The notes under the pieces were generated by a model, which was given only the letters and a program-made list of their open reading frames with translations, searched no databases and was not told the DNA's origin. 64,000 nucleotides of DNA from Agreia sp. Leaf210. Lineage in GTDB: Bacteria; Actinomycetota; Actinomycetes; Actinomycetales; Microbacteriaceae. Both the position numbers and the translations under genes were made by a program. Shown here in pieces: positions 54,496 to 63,801 of this stretch. The stretch lies in contig NZ_LMKK01000005.1 in the NCBI RefSeq assembly GCF_001421485.1, forward strand, positions 1 through 64,000. Direction: 5' to 3'. Every line of letters starts with the position of its first letter. Within the stretch, counting starts at the first letter, position 1.

Positions 54496-56325
54496 CTCCC
54501 GAGGATCTGTGACCGGCAGCCGACAGACGAAGTCGGTGCACAGATAGGCGGTGCTGCGACCATCCGAGGTCGCGCGCCCCTCGAGCAGCCCGAAACCCGC
54601 CTCGGGCCACTCCCTGGCCTGCGACTCCGACACGACCACGGTCAGCGACGCGGTGTTTCGGCGCGCCACGTCGACCAGCGAATCGGGTGCGCTCACGGCG
54701 GCATCCGGTGTCACGACGACCAGCTGCTGTGTCGGATCAAGCAGCCTCTGCACGAGTTCGAGCGTCGCGCCGAATCCGATCGGCCGGGTCAGGGCCTCTG
54801 CAGCGACCCCGCCGACCGTCTGCGAGACGATCTCGCGGTAGCGCGCCTCGCCTGTGAGGTCGAACAGCGTGAGCGCGGCTGAGCAGACTGCGCTGACACC
54901 GGAGGGATACGCACCTTCGGCGGTGTCGACCGCGGCCGCGATGTTCTGCGCCGACAACACGGAGTCCCGCCCGCCCGGCGCGGTGAAGCCGGCGTCGAGG
55001 ACGGCGTCGACGAGCTGGCGGGCCCTGATCGCGTAGTGCGCTCGCCCCGTAGCGGCGGCCAGGGCGAGAAGCCCCCCGGCGAATGCGCCGTAATCCTCGA
55101 GTGTCGCGGCCGCGTCCGATCGCCGCGAACCGATGGATGCGCGCAGCAGCAAGCCGTCGGCCCTCACGTGCGACCCGAGCAGGTAGTCGGCGGCTCGCAT
55201 CGCCGCGTCGATCCACTCGGCGTGACCGAGCGAGAAGCCGGCGCGCGCGAGTGCCGCTATGGCGAGACCGTTCCAGCCGGTGAGAATCTTCGCGTCGACC
55301 GCGGGAGGGGTCTCTCTAGCCCGACCCGCAGCATCCAGGGCGTAGTAGCCGCCCTCACTCCGCGACCCCGCGACCGTGCTCTCGGAATCCTGCGCGGAGC
55401 CGAAGCCGCCCTCCGGCTGCTGCAGCACCGAGATGAGGAACGACGCGATCCCCTCGGCGGTGTGGCGCGCCTCCGCGGCCTGGGCATCGCGCCCCGCGGC
55501 GAGCCTCGCGTACTCGTCGAGCAGAAGGGCATTGTCGTAGAGCATGCGCTCGTAGTGCGGATCGCTCCAGTCTCGATTCACGCTGTAGCGGAAGAACCCG
55601 CCCTCGAGCGGGTCGCGCAGCGGCGAGCGGCTCATGGTCAGAAGAGTGCGCGCCGCGAGCGGGCTGCCTCTGCGCAGCAGCATCGACAGCACGGGAGCGA
55701 CGGGGAACTTGGGTGCGCCGCCGAAGCCCCCGTGGGTGCTGTCTTCGTACGCCTCGAGGTTGCGCACCGCCTGCGCCAATCGCTCTTCGGCGTCGTCGGG
55801 AAGCGCCCCCGTGGGCGTGGCCACGGCGGTCTGCGCCAGCGCATCCGAGATCGCGTCGGCCGTGAGATCGACCTGGTCTCTTCTCGATCTCCACGCGTCG
55901 TCGACGGCGTCGAGCACTTGAGAGAACGACGGGTGACCCTGAATGGGCACCGGCGGTGAGTAGGTGCCGGCGAAGAACGCCTTGCCCTCCGGGGTGACGA
56001 AGACGTTCAGCGGCCAGCCCAGACCCTGGGTGAATGCGCCGGCCGCCGCGAGGTATACCGAGTCGACCTCGGGATGCTCCTCGCGGTCGACCTTGATCGC
56101 CACGAAACCCGAGTTGAGCTGTGCCGCCAACTGCGGGTCGGAGAACGATTCGCGCGCCATGACGTGGCACCAGTGACAGGTGGAATACCCGATCGAGACG
56201 AGCACCGGAACATCGCGGCGCTTCGCCTCATCGAACGCCTCAGTTCCCCACGCGAACCAGTCCACCGGGTTGTCGGCGTGGGAGCGCAGATAGGGGCTGA
56301 TCGCATCGCGGAGCCTGTTCGTCAT
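54469..56325 (-). CDS. Thioredoxin domain-containing protein (DUF255/YyaL, SPATA20-like)
   Basis: 618 residues. The N-terminal DUF255 thioredoxin fold holds a CxxC site in [20 protein letters not shown] (around 47-66); the rest is an alpha/alpha toroid of the AGE/glucosidase type ([42 protein letters not shown]). The family is widespread and uncharacterised; redox or sugar-modifying roles have been proposed. It starts 11 bases after the aldo/keto reductase and so is the last gene of the five-gene minus-strand run, although it also occurs alone in many genomes. Confidence 0.87.
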   Translation of the reverse strand: MTNRLRDAISPYLRSHADNPVDWFAWGTEAFDEAKRRDVPVLVSIGYSTCHWCHVMARESFSDPQLAAQLNSGFVAIKVDREEHPEVDSVYLAAAGAFTQGLGWPLNVFVTPEGKAFFAGTYSPPVPIQGHPSFSQVLDAVDDAWRSRRDQVDLTADAISDALAQTAVATPTGALPDDAEERLAQAVRNLEAYEDSTHGGFGGAPKFPVAPVLSMLLRRGSPLAARTLLTMSRSPLRDPLEGGFFRYSVNRDWSDPHYERMLYDNALLLDEYARLAAGRDAQAAEARHTAEGIASFLISVLQQPEGGFGSAQDSESTVAGSRSEGGYYALDAAGRARETPPAVDAKILTGWNGLAIAALARAGFSLGHAEWIDAAMRAADYLLGSHVRADGLLLRASIGSRRSDAAATLEDYGAFAGGLLALAAATGRAHYAIRARQLVDAVLDAGFTAPGGRDSVLSAQNIAAAVDTAEGAYPSGVSAVCSAALTLFDLTGEARYREIVSQTVGGVAAEALTRPIGFGATLELVQRLLDPTQQLVVVTPDAAVSAPDSLVDVARRNTASLTVVVSESQAREWPEAGFGLLEGRATSDGRSTAYLCTDFVCRLPVTDPRELELALGSV

Positions 56326-56336
56326 GGCGCGCCCCG

Positions 56337-57173
56337 TCAGTTGACCTCGTCGGGGTGGCCGCCGACGCGACCGTCTTTCTCCAGCGCGGTGATGGACGCC
56401 TGCTCGTCGTCGCTCAGCTCGAAGTCGAAGATCTGGAAGTTCTCTTCGATGCGCTCGCGGTTGTTCGACTTGGGGAAGATGATGTTGCCCTGCTGGATGT
56501 GCCAGCGCAGGATCACTTGGGCGAGCGACTTGCCGTGGGCCTCAGCAATCTCCTGCACGTTCGGCTCTTTCAGGAGCGCCCCCTGGGCGAGGGGGCTCCA
56601 CGCCTCGGTCGCGATACCGTGCTCGCGGCCGAATGCGGTGATCTCGCGCTGCTGGAACTCGGGGTGCAGCTCGATCTGGTTGACGGCCGGCACCACATCG
56701 GTCTCGCCGAGGAGGCGTGTGAGGTGGTCGACGGTGAAGTTCGAGACGCCGATCGACTTTGCCCGACCTGACTCACGGATCTTCTCGAGGGCCTTCCACG
56801 CGTCGACGTAGTTGTCGTTGGCCGGCGCGGGCCAGTGAATCAGGTAGAGGTCGACGTAGTCGAGCTGCAGGCGGCCGAGGCTCTTCTCGAATGCCTCGAG
56901 ACCCGATTCGTAGCCCTGGTCGGCGTTCCACAGCTTCGTGGTGATGAAGAGCTCGTCGCGGTCGATGCCGCTGGTCTTGATGGCGTGACCGACGCCCTCC
57001 TCGTTGCCGTAGATCTTGGCCGTGTCGATGTGCCGGTAGCCCACCTCGAATGCGTCTCTGACGATGCGCGACGTCTTGTCGGGGTCGACCTTGAAGACAC
57101 CGAAGCCGAGCTGGGGAATGGTGTTGCCGTCGTTGAGGGTGACCAGGGGAACGGATGATTCGGAAATAGTCAT
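56337..57173 (-). CDS. Aldo/keto reductase (AKR5-like)
   Basis: 278 residues, overlapping the lyase-like gene as ATGA. The catalytic tetrad is complete: Asp and Tyr in [15 protein letters not shown] (47-61), Lys in ITTKLWN and His in [14 protein letters not shown] binding by [14 protein letters not shown] near the end. Sequence resembles 2,5-diketo-gluconate reductase/prostaglandin F synthase-type enzymes. In this operon it probably reduces a carbonyl produced by the preceding enzymes, but AKRs are versatile, so its reaction cannot be named. Confidence 0.9.
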   Translation of the reverse strand: MTISESSVPLVTLNDGNTIPQLGFGVFKVDPDKTSRIVRDAFEVGYRHIDTAKIYGNEEGVGHAIKTSGIDRDELFITTKLWNADQGYESGLEAFEKSLGRLQLDYVDLYLIHWPAPANDNYVDAWKALEKIRESGRAKSIGVSNFTVDHLTRLLGETDVVPAVNQIELHPEFQQREITAFGREHGIATEAWSPLAQGALLKEPNVQEIAEAHGKSLAQVILRWHIQQGNIIFPKSNNRERIEENFQIFDFELSDDEQASITALEKDGRVGGHPDEVN

Positions 57174-58594
57174 TGATCAATCGTGTCACGTTCACCGGCC
57201 GACGCAACGGCCTTGACGGCATCGATCACGAGGTCACGGGCGGTGTCGAGACGCCCGATTCGTTCCACCAACTCGGCGGCCAGTCGACGGGTGCCGCGTC
57301 CGAGGCGAGGGGGCGTGTCGAGGCTGCGCACGAGCTCGGCGGCGTGCAGCGCCTCCACGGCGAAGATCTGTCGGCAGAGCCTGATCTGCCGCTGCAGCAG
57401 GCGCACGGCCAGGGGCGCGAACGAGGCCTGATCCTCGACCTGCGACAGCGTCGTTCCGGATGCCGACACCGGGTTCGCGAGGTGCCGCACCTCGGCGAGG
57501 CTGGCCGCCGCCGCATACCAGCTGAGGCCGGGCACGGCGTTGTCGCCAGAGCGACGGAGCGGGGTGGCGAGGCCTGAGAGCACGGCGATGCGCCGCTCCG
57601 AGATACCGGCCAGATGGGCGAGCGCCACGCGCAGGCTTTCGATAGACAACACCAGTCGGAGCGGCTCGAAGTTGCCGTTCGAGAGCATGGCGCCGTCGCC
57701 CTGCGTCACGACGAGCGGGTTGTCTCCCGGCGCGTTGAGCTCGTCTTCGATCACCGATGCCGCGAGCGCCGTCGCGTCGCGCACGGCGCCGTGAACCTGC
57801 GGCACTGTGCGAAACGACAGCGGATCCTGCACGGATGCGGCGTGCTCCGCGTCTTCGAGGAGTCCCCCGGAGACTCGAGCGCGGAGGCTCCGGGCCGCCT
57901 CCCGCTGCCCGGAGGACCGACGACGAGCGTGCACCCGATCATCGAACGGGCTGAGTGAGCCTCCCGACCCCGTGGCGCCCAGTGTTTCGAGCGACAACGC
58001 GGCCACCGCATCGGCCTCGCTCACGAGTGCGCGCAGCTCGGCCACGGCGAGGGCGCCCACGCCGATCGAATAGGAGTTCGCGCTGATCGCCGCGAGCGCC
58101 TCCCCCGCCGCGAAGGGCAGGCCCTGGCGCACACGGGCGGCGACCTCGGCGAGCAGGGCGAGATCGGATGCGCCGACCGAGCCCGTGGCATACACCTCGG
58201 GTAGCGGGCCGCCGTCGAGGAGCCGGGCGTACGCATCCGCGAGCTCTGGGCGCACGCCCGAGCTGCCGAGCGAGAAACCGACCACGCGGGCGAAGATGAG
58301 TGCGCGCACCTCGCGCGGGGCGAGCGGGTCACCGATACTGCCGCGGTGATTGTCGATGATCTGGTTCTGAAACGCGGTGATCTCGTCGGCGGAGACACGG
58401 GTGTCGCGACCGGCACCCAGGTGGGTGTTCAGGCCGTAGACGGCCGATCCCGATTTCTGCACCGACTCGACGACGCGACGTGCGCGGGCGATCGTGCCCA
58501 CGACATCCGGTGTCAGCTCGATCGACGCGCCGTCGGCGACGGTCACCACATCGTCGATCGTGATCGGCTGCCCCTCGAGCCGGAGCACACCCAT
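57170..58594 (-). CDS. Histidine/aromatic ammonia-lyase homologue lacking an intact MIO tripeptide
   Basis: 474 residues, shorter than HutH (about 510). The fold is clear: VYGLNTHLGAGRD (52-63, catalytic Tyr53), GSVGASDLALLAEVA (138-152), QDPLSFRTVPQVHG (256-269, Arg262) and SQVEDQASF (384-392, Glu387). The MIO-forming Ala-Ser-Gly, which here aligns with positions 142-144, reads Ala-Ser-Asp: the Gly is deleted. The active-site Tyr of the QDxYSLR motif is Leu259. MIO formation is therefore unlikely, so it may be a pseudo-enzyme or use another chemistry. It is translationally coupled on both sides (ATGA to the reductase, TGATG from the monooxygenase), so it seems kept for a purpose. Confidence 0.78.
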   Translation of the reverse strand: MGVLRLEGQPITIDDVVTVADGASIELTPDVVGTIARARRVVESVQKSGSAVYGLNTHLGAGRDTRVSADEITAFQNQIIDNHRGSIGDPLAPREVRALIFARVVGFSLGSSGVRPELADAYARLLDGGPLPEVYATGSVGASDLALLAEVAARVRQGLPFAAGEALAAISANSYSIGVGALAVAELRALVSEADAVAALSLETLGATGSGGSLSPFDDRVHARRRSSGQREAARSLRARVSGGLLEDAEHAASVQDPLSFRTVPQVHGAVRDATALAASVIEDELNAPGDNPLVVTQGDGAMLSNGNFEPLRLVLSIESLRVALAHLAGISERRIAVLSGLATPLRRSGDNAVPGLSWYAAAASLAEVRHLANPVSASGTTLSQVEDQASFAPLAVRLLQRQIRLCRQIFAVEALHAAELVRSLDTPPRLGRGTRRLAAELVERIGRLDTARDLVIDAVKAVASAGERDTIDQ

Positions 58595-59895
58595 CAGAAG
58601 TCCAGGAGGTTGCCGCGCAGCCCGCTATCGCCGAACTCCCGACGGATCAGCCCTCGACGGCGCAGAACGGGAACGAGCGGATCGAGGGTGCGGTGCACGT
58701 TCGCGGGATGCACCTGGCCAGCGAAGAGAAAGCCGTCTCCCCCGCTGGCCTCGCCGAGCTCCTCGAGGTGGTCGACGATCTCGTCGGCTGTGCCGATCAC
58801 GGCGAGCCCGTCTCGGTTCGCACGCACCTGGAGGATCTCGCGCAGCGTCGAGCCGGGGGGCGCAGACTTCACGAAGTTGTCGAGGGTGCCCTGGTTGCTG
58901 TTCGTGGTGAGCTCGGGCAGCGGAGCGTCGAGGTCGAAGGCCTTGAAGTCGACTCCGGAGAGGTACGAGATCGACTGCAGGGCTTCGTCGATCGCGGCCT
59001 GGTTGAGATCGGAGCGGCGGGCCTTGACGCTGGCCGTCTCCTCGGCGTTGGCGGTGACGATCGGCGTGACCGCGAAGAGCACCTTCACGTGATCGGGGTT
59101 GCGACCCGCTGCCAGTGCGATCTGGCGGATGCTGTCACGGAATTCGCGGTTGCGCTCGGGCGTCGACGACAGGGCGATGATCACGTCGGAGTTCTGGCCG
59201 GCGAAGTCGCGACCTCGGCCGGACGCGCCCGCCTGCACCATGACGGGTTCCTGCGACATCGGCACGGTGTTGATCGGGCCGCGGACCTTGAAGAACTGCC
59301 CCTCGTGGTTGATCGGCGCCACCTTCGTGAAGTCGGCGAACACCCCGCGCTCCGCGTCTTCGAGCACCGAACCCGGAGCCCAGCTGCGCCAGAGCTTGCG
59401 GATGACGCTGACCCACTCGTCGGCGCGGTCGTAGCGCAGGTCGTGCTCGATCTGCAAGGCGCGCCCGTAGTTCTGCGCCGCCAGGTCGCTGCCGCTGGTC
59501 ACCACGTTCCAACCGAGTCGGCCATCGGCGAAGTGCTGCAGCGTCGCCAGGAGGCGAGCCGCCGTGAACGGTTCGTAGAACGACGCGCTGAGAGTCGGCA
59601 CGATGCCGAGGTTCTCTGTCGCCGACAGCAGATAGGGCACCAGCGGCAGGGGGTCGTGCTTCGGAGCGAAGCGCGCGTTGGCGAGGTTGACCTCGCTCGT
59701 GCCGCCATAGGTGTCGGGAACGGTGACGCCGTCTTCGATGATCAGCAGGTCGAGGCCGCTGTGCTCGAACAGCCGCGCGGCGTCTTGGTAGATCTGGGGC
59801 TTCTTCCAGTCGTAGCCGATGCCGTAGCTGGGGTCGCCCCAGCCCTGCACGCCGAAACCGGCGCCGAGAAACCATCCGAAATGAAGCAGAGCCAT
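58594..59895 (-). CDS. LLM-class flavin monooxygenase (NtaA/SnaA/DszA family)
   Basis: 433 residues of the luciferase-like TIM barrel: GWNVVTSGSDLAAQNYG (128-144), YDRADEWVSVIRKLWRSW, KVAPINHEGQFFKVRGP, MVQAGASGRGRDFAG, all diagnostic of the NtaA/SnaA/DszA/SfnG-type FMNH2-dependent oxygenases. Such enzymes oxidise aminopolycarboxylates, sulfones or thioethers with reduced flavin from a separate reductase, which is not encoded here. Its stop overlaps the start of the lyase-like gene, and it starts 30 bases after the cysteine-synthase-like gene. Confidence 0.88.
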   Translation of the reverse strand: MALLHFGWFLGAGFGVQGWGDPSYGIGYDWKKPQIYQDAARLFEHSGLDLLIIEDGVTVPDTYGGTSEVNLANARFAPKHDPLPLVPYLLSATENLGIVPTLSASFYEPFTAARLLATLQHFADGRLGWNVVTSGSDLAAQNYGRALQIEHDLRYDRADEWVSVIRKLWRSWAPGSVLEDAERGVFADFTKVAPINHEGQFFKVRGPINTVPMSQEPVMVQAGASGRGRDFAGQNSDVIIALSSTPERNREFRDSIRQIALAAGRNPDHVKVLFAVTPIVTANAEETASVKARRSDLNQAAIDEALQSISYLSGVDFKAFDLDAPLPELTTNSNQGTLDNFVKSAPPGSTLREILQVRANRDGLAVIGTADEIVDHLEELGEASGGDGFLFAGQVHPANVHRTLDPLVPVLRRRGLIRREFGDSGLRGNLLDF

Positions 59896-59925
59896 AGCGA
59901 TAAACCTTTGGAAAGAGAGCGTCGG

Positions 59926-60972
59926 TCAGATGGAATACGTGCCGACGCCGAGGTCGGTGAGCCACGCATCGTCGAACGCCTTGGTCAGATAGTTCGCACC
60001 GGTGTCGGGTGCGATCGCGACGACGACCGAACCCTGCGGGGCTTTCGCGGCCACCCGCAGAGCGACGGCCACGGCGAGCGCAGACGAGGGGCCGAGCAGC
60101 AGTGCCTCGGAAGCGGCGAGCGTGTGCACGGTGTCGTAGATCTCCTGATCCGACACCACGACGTACTCGTCGACGACCTCGTGGTGGTAGGTCTGCGGCC
60201 AATTCGACTGGGCCCATCTGTTGCCAGCGCCCTCGACGTTGATCTGGCCGGCCGCGTTGCCGCTGTAGGTCGACCCGGTCGGGTCGGCCCCGATGACCCG
60301 GATGCGATCGGCCGAGACATCCTTCAGGAAACGGCCCGTCCCACTGATCGTTCCGCCCGTGCCGACGGACGCGACGAGGTGGGTCACCTTGTGGGCGCTC
60401 TGGCGCCAGATCTCCGGCCCGGTGGTCTGGTAGTGGGCGCCCGGGTTGCTCTCGTTCTCGTACTGCGACGGACGCCACGCGTTGGGCAGCTCGGCCGCGA
60501 TGCGATCGGCGATGGCACGAGCATTGTTCGGACTCTCGGGCGGAGCCTCCCAGTCGGCCTCGACCAGGCGGGCACCGTAGGCCTTGAGCACGGCCCGCTT
60601 CTCGTCGGAGATGTACGCGCTGTGGATGATCACGACAGGGTGCCCCGTGAGCCGCCCGACCAGCGCCAGGCCGATGCCCGTGTTGCCCGAACTCGACTCG
60701 ACGATGGTGGCGCCCGGCTTCAGCGCGCCGCTCGCCTCGGCGGCACGGATCATGTGCAGGGCGATGCGATCCTTCGCCGACCCACCTGCGTTGCGACTCT
60801 CGAGCTTCACGAGGACTCGCGCCGGAAGGCCGTGCGCCAGGACGTTCAATTCGATCAGTGGCGTGTTGCCGATGAGCGAGACGACCGACGGTGTGATGTC
60901 TTCGACGAGGTCGTCACACTGGCCGTCTCCTGACGCCGGAGCGGCCAGGGGTCGTGTGTCGAGGTTCGTCAT
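59926..60972 (-). CDS. Cysteine synthase-family PLP enzyme
   Basis: 348 residues of the beta-family: IGNTPLIELN (34-43), ESRNAGGSAKDRIALHMI with the PLP lysine in SAKDR (around 67), SSSGNTGIGLALVG (around 93), GTGGTISGTGRFLK (around 203) and a C-terminal ATGxN-like APDTGANYL. The ESRNAGGSAKDR loop differs somewhat from housekeeping CysK (NPxxSVKDR). TAGTGT six bases before the ATG suggests a leaderless mRNA, so it begins the five-gene run. Possible roles are cysteine, cystathionine or diaminopropionate-type synthesis, or sulfur release from an organosulfur compound. Confidence 0.87.
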   Translation of the reverse strand: MTNLDTRPLAAPASGDGQCDDLVEDITPSVVSLIGNTPLIELNVLAHGLPARVLVKLESRNAGGSAKDRIALHMIRAAEASGALKPGATIVESSSGNTGIGLALVGRLTGHPVVIIHSAYISDEKRAVLKAYGARLVEADWEAPPESPNNARAIADRIAAELPNAWRPSQYENESNPGAHYQTTGPEIWRQSAHKVTHLVASVGTGGTISGTGRFLKDVSADRIRVIGADPTGSTYSGNAAGQINVEGAGNRWAQSNWPQTYHHEVVDEYVVVSDQEIYDTVHTLAASEALLLGPSSALAVAVALRVAAKAPQGSVVVAIAPDTGANYLTKAFDDAWLTDLGVGTYSI

Positions 60973-61109
60973 GAGCCGACACTACGACGACCAAGACGCT
61001 TCAGACCGTCGTGTGTCGTCCTGTTACACAGCGGCCCCGGAGGCTCCCGCTCGGCGGCAGGACTAGCATTGCTCGGGTCATTCGGAGTCAGCCAACTGGA
61101 GGTAGTCGC

Positions 61110-61973
61110 ATGAGCCAAGGATCACTCGTCTTCGCGGGCGGCGGCGTCGCCGGAATCGCCTGGGAGGTCGGCGTCATGCAGGGACTCTTCGACGCAGATC
61201 CGCAGCTCTTCGAGAGGCTGCTCGCCGCCGACACCCGCATCGTCGGCACCTCGGCCGGATCTGCAGTCGGAGCCCAGCTGGCCGGAGACACCGGAATCGC
61301 TGAGTCATTCGCCTCGCAGATCGAGGAGGAGACGGCCGAGCTCGGAGCCGACATCGACGCGGTCGAGCTGCAGGCGAAGTTCGTCGCAGCGGTCGAGGGC
61401 GCCACGTCTCCAGAGGATGCGCGCCGCCGCATCGGCCGACTGGCTCTCGAGACCCCGTCGGTCGACGAGAGCGTGCGTATCGAGGTCATCCGCTCCCGGC
61501 TCGCCGATACCCGGTGGCCGCAGCGCGACCTCAGGGTCACCGCCGTCGAGGTCGAGTCCGGCGACTTCGTGGTCTTCGACCGCACGAGCGGGGTCGAGCT
61601 CGCCGACGCGGTCGCCGCGAGCTGCGCCGTTCCCGGCGTCTGGCCACCGGTCACGATCAACGGCTCGCGTTACATGGATGGCGGGGTCCGATCGGGCAGC
61701 AACGCCGATCTCGCGGCCGGCTCCGACTGGGTCGTCATCGTCACGCCTCTTCCCGGTGTGGGCGAGCCAGGCCTCGGCACGATTGCCACGGCCGAGCTCG
61801 ACGCGCTCGGCGGCGTTCCCACCGTGATCATCTACGCCGACCCCGCATCGATCGCCGCCTTCGGCCCGAATCCCCTCGATCCTGCCACCCGCCGCGCATC
61901 GGCCGAGGCGGGCCGCGCGGTCGGCCGCGCATCCGCCGAGCGTGTCGCAGCTACGCTCGCGGCGGCGCTCTAG
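61110..61973 (+). CDS. Patatin-like phospholipase family protein
   Basis: 287 residues from ATG 61110, with GGAGG eight bases upstream. The oxyanion loop GGGVAGIAWEVGVM (10-23), nucleophile elbow IVGTSAGSAVGAQL (GTSAG, Ser around 49) and the catalytic Asp in YMDGGVRSGSNADL (around 192) make the Ser-Asp dyad complete. Members hydrolyse acyl lipids or act on other esters. There is no signal peptide, so it acts inside the cell or at the inner face of the membrane. The next gene starts two bases after its stop. Confidence 0.85.
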   Translation: MSQGSLVFAGGGVAGIAWEVGVMQGLFDADPQLFERLLAADTRIVGTSAGSAVGAQLAGDTGIAESFASQIEEETAELGADIDAVELQAKFVAAVEGATSPEDARRRIGRLALETPSVDESVRIEVIRSRLADTRWPQRDLRVTAVEVESGDFVVFDRTSGVELADAVAASCAVPGVWPPVTINGSRYMDGGVRSGSNADLAAGSDWVVIVTPLPGVGEPGLGTIATAELDALGGVPTVIIYADPASIAAFGPNPLDPATRRASAEAGRAVGRASAERVAATLAAAL

Positions 61974-61975
61974 GG

Positions 61976-62572
61976 GTGCTCTACGAGAGCCGGGGCGCGC
62001 GTCCGCGCGTCGATCCGGATGCGCTGGTCGCGGCATCCGCTATCGTCTCTGGCGATGTGACAATCGGGCCGGGCTCACGCGTCATGCACGGCGCCGTGCT
62101 GACGGCCGAGGACGGCCCGATCGTGATCGGCGCTAACGTCGTGGTGCTGGAGAACGCGGTGATTCGCGGGCGAGCGGGTCACGCCGCGATTATAGGCGAC
62201 GAGGTCATGGTCGGGCCGCACGCGCACGTCAACGGATGCACAGTCGGTTCCGGCGCGTTCATCGCCACGGGAGCATCCGTCTTTCCCGGCGCGGTCATCG
62301 GTGAGGGCGCCGAGGTGCGCATCAACGCCGTCGTTCAGGTCAACACCCGACTCGCGGCGGGCGCCGTCGTTCCCATCTCCTGGGTGGCCGTCGGCGATCC
62401 GGCCCAGCTGTTCTCGCCCGACCGACACGACGAGATCTGGGCCGTGCAGCGCACGCTCGACTTCGTGGGCACGGTGTACGGGGCAGGGAACGACGCGACG
62501 ATGAAGGACATCATGCGATCCCAGTCCGAGTTCTACGGCGCGCACCGCGAAGACACCGAGCTGGCGGGCTGA
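61976..62572 (+). CDS. Gamma-carbonic-anhydrase/YrdA-like left-handed beta-helix protein
   Basis: 198 residues from GTG 61976, two bases after the patatin stop. Hexapeptide repeats run through about residues 20-125 (IVSGDVTIGPGSRVMHGAVL, VVLENAVIRG, VMVGPHAHVNGCTVGSGAFIATGASVFPGAVIGEGAEVRINAVV). The metal-site histidines of gamma-CA (three) appear only partly: one near PHAHVNG; catalytic activity is thus uncertain. The C-terminal helix (IWAVQRTLDFVGTVYG) is typical of this group. It overlaps the MFS gene by 40 bases at the 3' end. Confidence 0.8.
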   Translation: MLYESRGARPRVDPDALVAASAIVSGDVTIGPGSRVMHGAVLTAEDGPIVIGANVVVLENAVIRGRAGHAAIIGDEVMVGPHAHVNGCTVGSGAFIATGASVFPGAVIGEGAEVRINAVVQVNTRLAAGAVVPISWVAVGDPAQLFSPDRHDEIWAVQRTLDFVGTVYGAGNDATMKDIMRSQSEFYGAHREDTELAG

Positions 62573-63762
62573 GGCCGGTCGCTTTCTCTCAAGGCCCGGT
62601 ATCGAAGCACGAGCGGTGAGAGCATGCCGAACGCGGCGACGAGCACTGTGACGCCGGTCATCGAGCCACGCAGCCCGACCGCGCTCGACAGCAGACCGAC
62701 GAAGACAGGACCGAGGAGAAAGCCAATGTAGGCGGTCGTGGCGATGATCGACGTCGTGCTGCCGCGGATGTCGTCGTCGATGCCGCGCACCGCCTGACTC
62801 AGCAGAGTGGGGAACAACACGGATGTGCCCACTGCCGCCAGCGCGAGACCGAGGAGGGCGACACCGACGTTCTCGGCAGCCGCCACGATGAGAGTGCCGA
62901 CGACGGCGGTGGCGGCACCTCCGACAAGGAGAGCGACAGCGGGAACCCTGGCGGAGAAGCCCACGACGAAACGGGTGATCGCCGCGCAGGCCGCAGAGGT
63001 CGCCGGAGCGATGGCGGCCAGAGCCGGCGACGCCTTCAGTTCGTCGACGAGGTAGATGGCGCCCCAGCTCTGGTGAGCGTTCTCTGCGGCAAAGCCGAGC
63101 GCCCCGACCAAGCCCACGATGATGAACGGCAGAAGCAGGGTCTGCCTGCTGCGCATGGTGTTCGTTGTGCGGCCGGTTCCGGATGCGGCTCGGGTTCCGG
63201 TTCTCGCATGGGTTCCGGTTGTCGTACGGGTTCCGCGGGCGAACACCACGACGCCGCTTGTGAGGATCACGAGGCCTGAGACGAGGAAAATCAGGGGCGC
63301 CCCACCGCCGCTGGCGAAGATCGCACCCGCTCCGAGACTGCCCACCACGACGAACGAAGAGAAGACGGCGTGTGCGAGCGTGATGATTCGACGGCCCGAT
63401 CGGGCCTCCTCCCCGCCTGCGAGGGCGTTTGCGGCGACGTCGGATGCCCCCGATGTCGCGCCGACCAGAAGCATGCCGACGCACACGGCCACGATGTCGC
63501 GGGCAAATGCGGCCACGATGATGCCCGCTACCGCGAGGGTGACGAGGAGTAGACCGGTAATCCTGGTTCCGAATCGATCGACGGCTCGACCCGTGAACAG
63601 CATCGCCGGCAGCGCCCCGAGGCCGACGCAGAGCAGAGCGCCGCCGAGCTGAGCGTCGGACACCCCCGCCGTCTGTCTCAGCGCGGGCAGGGCCGCGCCC
63701 CACACACCCCAGAAGATGCCGAACCCGGCGAACGCGACGAACGAGAGCGGAAGTCGATTCAT
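62533..63762 (-). CDS. MFS transporter (drug/sugar efflux-like)
   Basis: 409 residues from ATG 63762, twelve predicted membrane segments with GRAVDRFGTRITGLL in the first loop. The central loop is unusually low in complexity: about 24 residues of TRTTTGTHARTGTRAASG type, encoded by imperfect GGGTTCCGGTT repeats at 63181-63240. TATCGT seven bases before the ATG is a likely -10 box that lies inside the LacI palindrome. The divergent LacI gene suggests a sugar or sugar-derivative substrate. Confidence 0.82.
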   Translation of the reverse strand: MNRLPLSFVAFAGFGIFWGVWGAALPALRQTAGVSDAQLGGALLCVGLGALPAMLFTGRAVDRFGTRITGLLLVTLAVAGIIVAAFARDIVAVCVGMLLVGATSGASDVAANALAGGEEARSGRRIITLAHAVFSSFVVVGSLGAGAIFASGGGAPLIFLVSGLVILTSGVVVFARGTRTTTGTHARTGTRAASGTGRTTNTMRSRQTLLLPFIIVGLVGALGFAAENAHQSWGAIYLVDELKASPALAAIAPATSAACAAITRFVVGFSARVPAVALLVGGAATAVVGTLIVAAAENVGVALLGLALAAVGTSVLFPTLLSQAVRGIDDDIRGSTTSIIATTAYIGFLLGPVFVGLLSSAVGLRGSMTGVTVLVAAFGMLSPLVLRYRALRESDRPQPASSVSSRCAP

Positions 63763-63780
63763 TTGTGTAACGATACACAA
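63763..63780. promoter_or_regulatory. LacI operator in the divergent MFS-lacI region
   Basis: TTGTGTAACGATACACAA has perfect seven-base arms (TTGTGTA/TACACAA) with a four-base centre. It begins one base from the MFS start codon and overlaps the likely -10 boxes on both strands' side, so one bound repressor would shut the transporter and probably its own gene. Confidence 0.75.
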
Positions 63781-63801
63781 TAGCAGCGGTAGGGTGGTGT
63801 C

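Noticed and set aside
58693-60933. 746-codon open frame on the plus strand across the monooxygenase and PLP enzyme genes
   Set aside because: Composition is low in hydrophobic order and lacks motifs, while the minus strand has two well-conserved enzymes.
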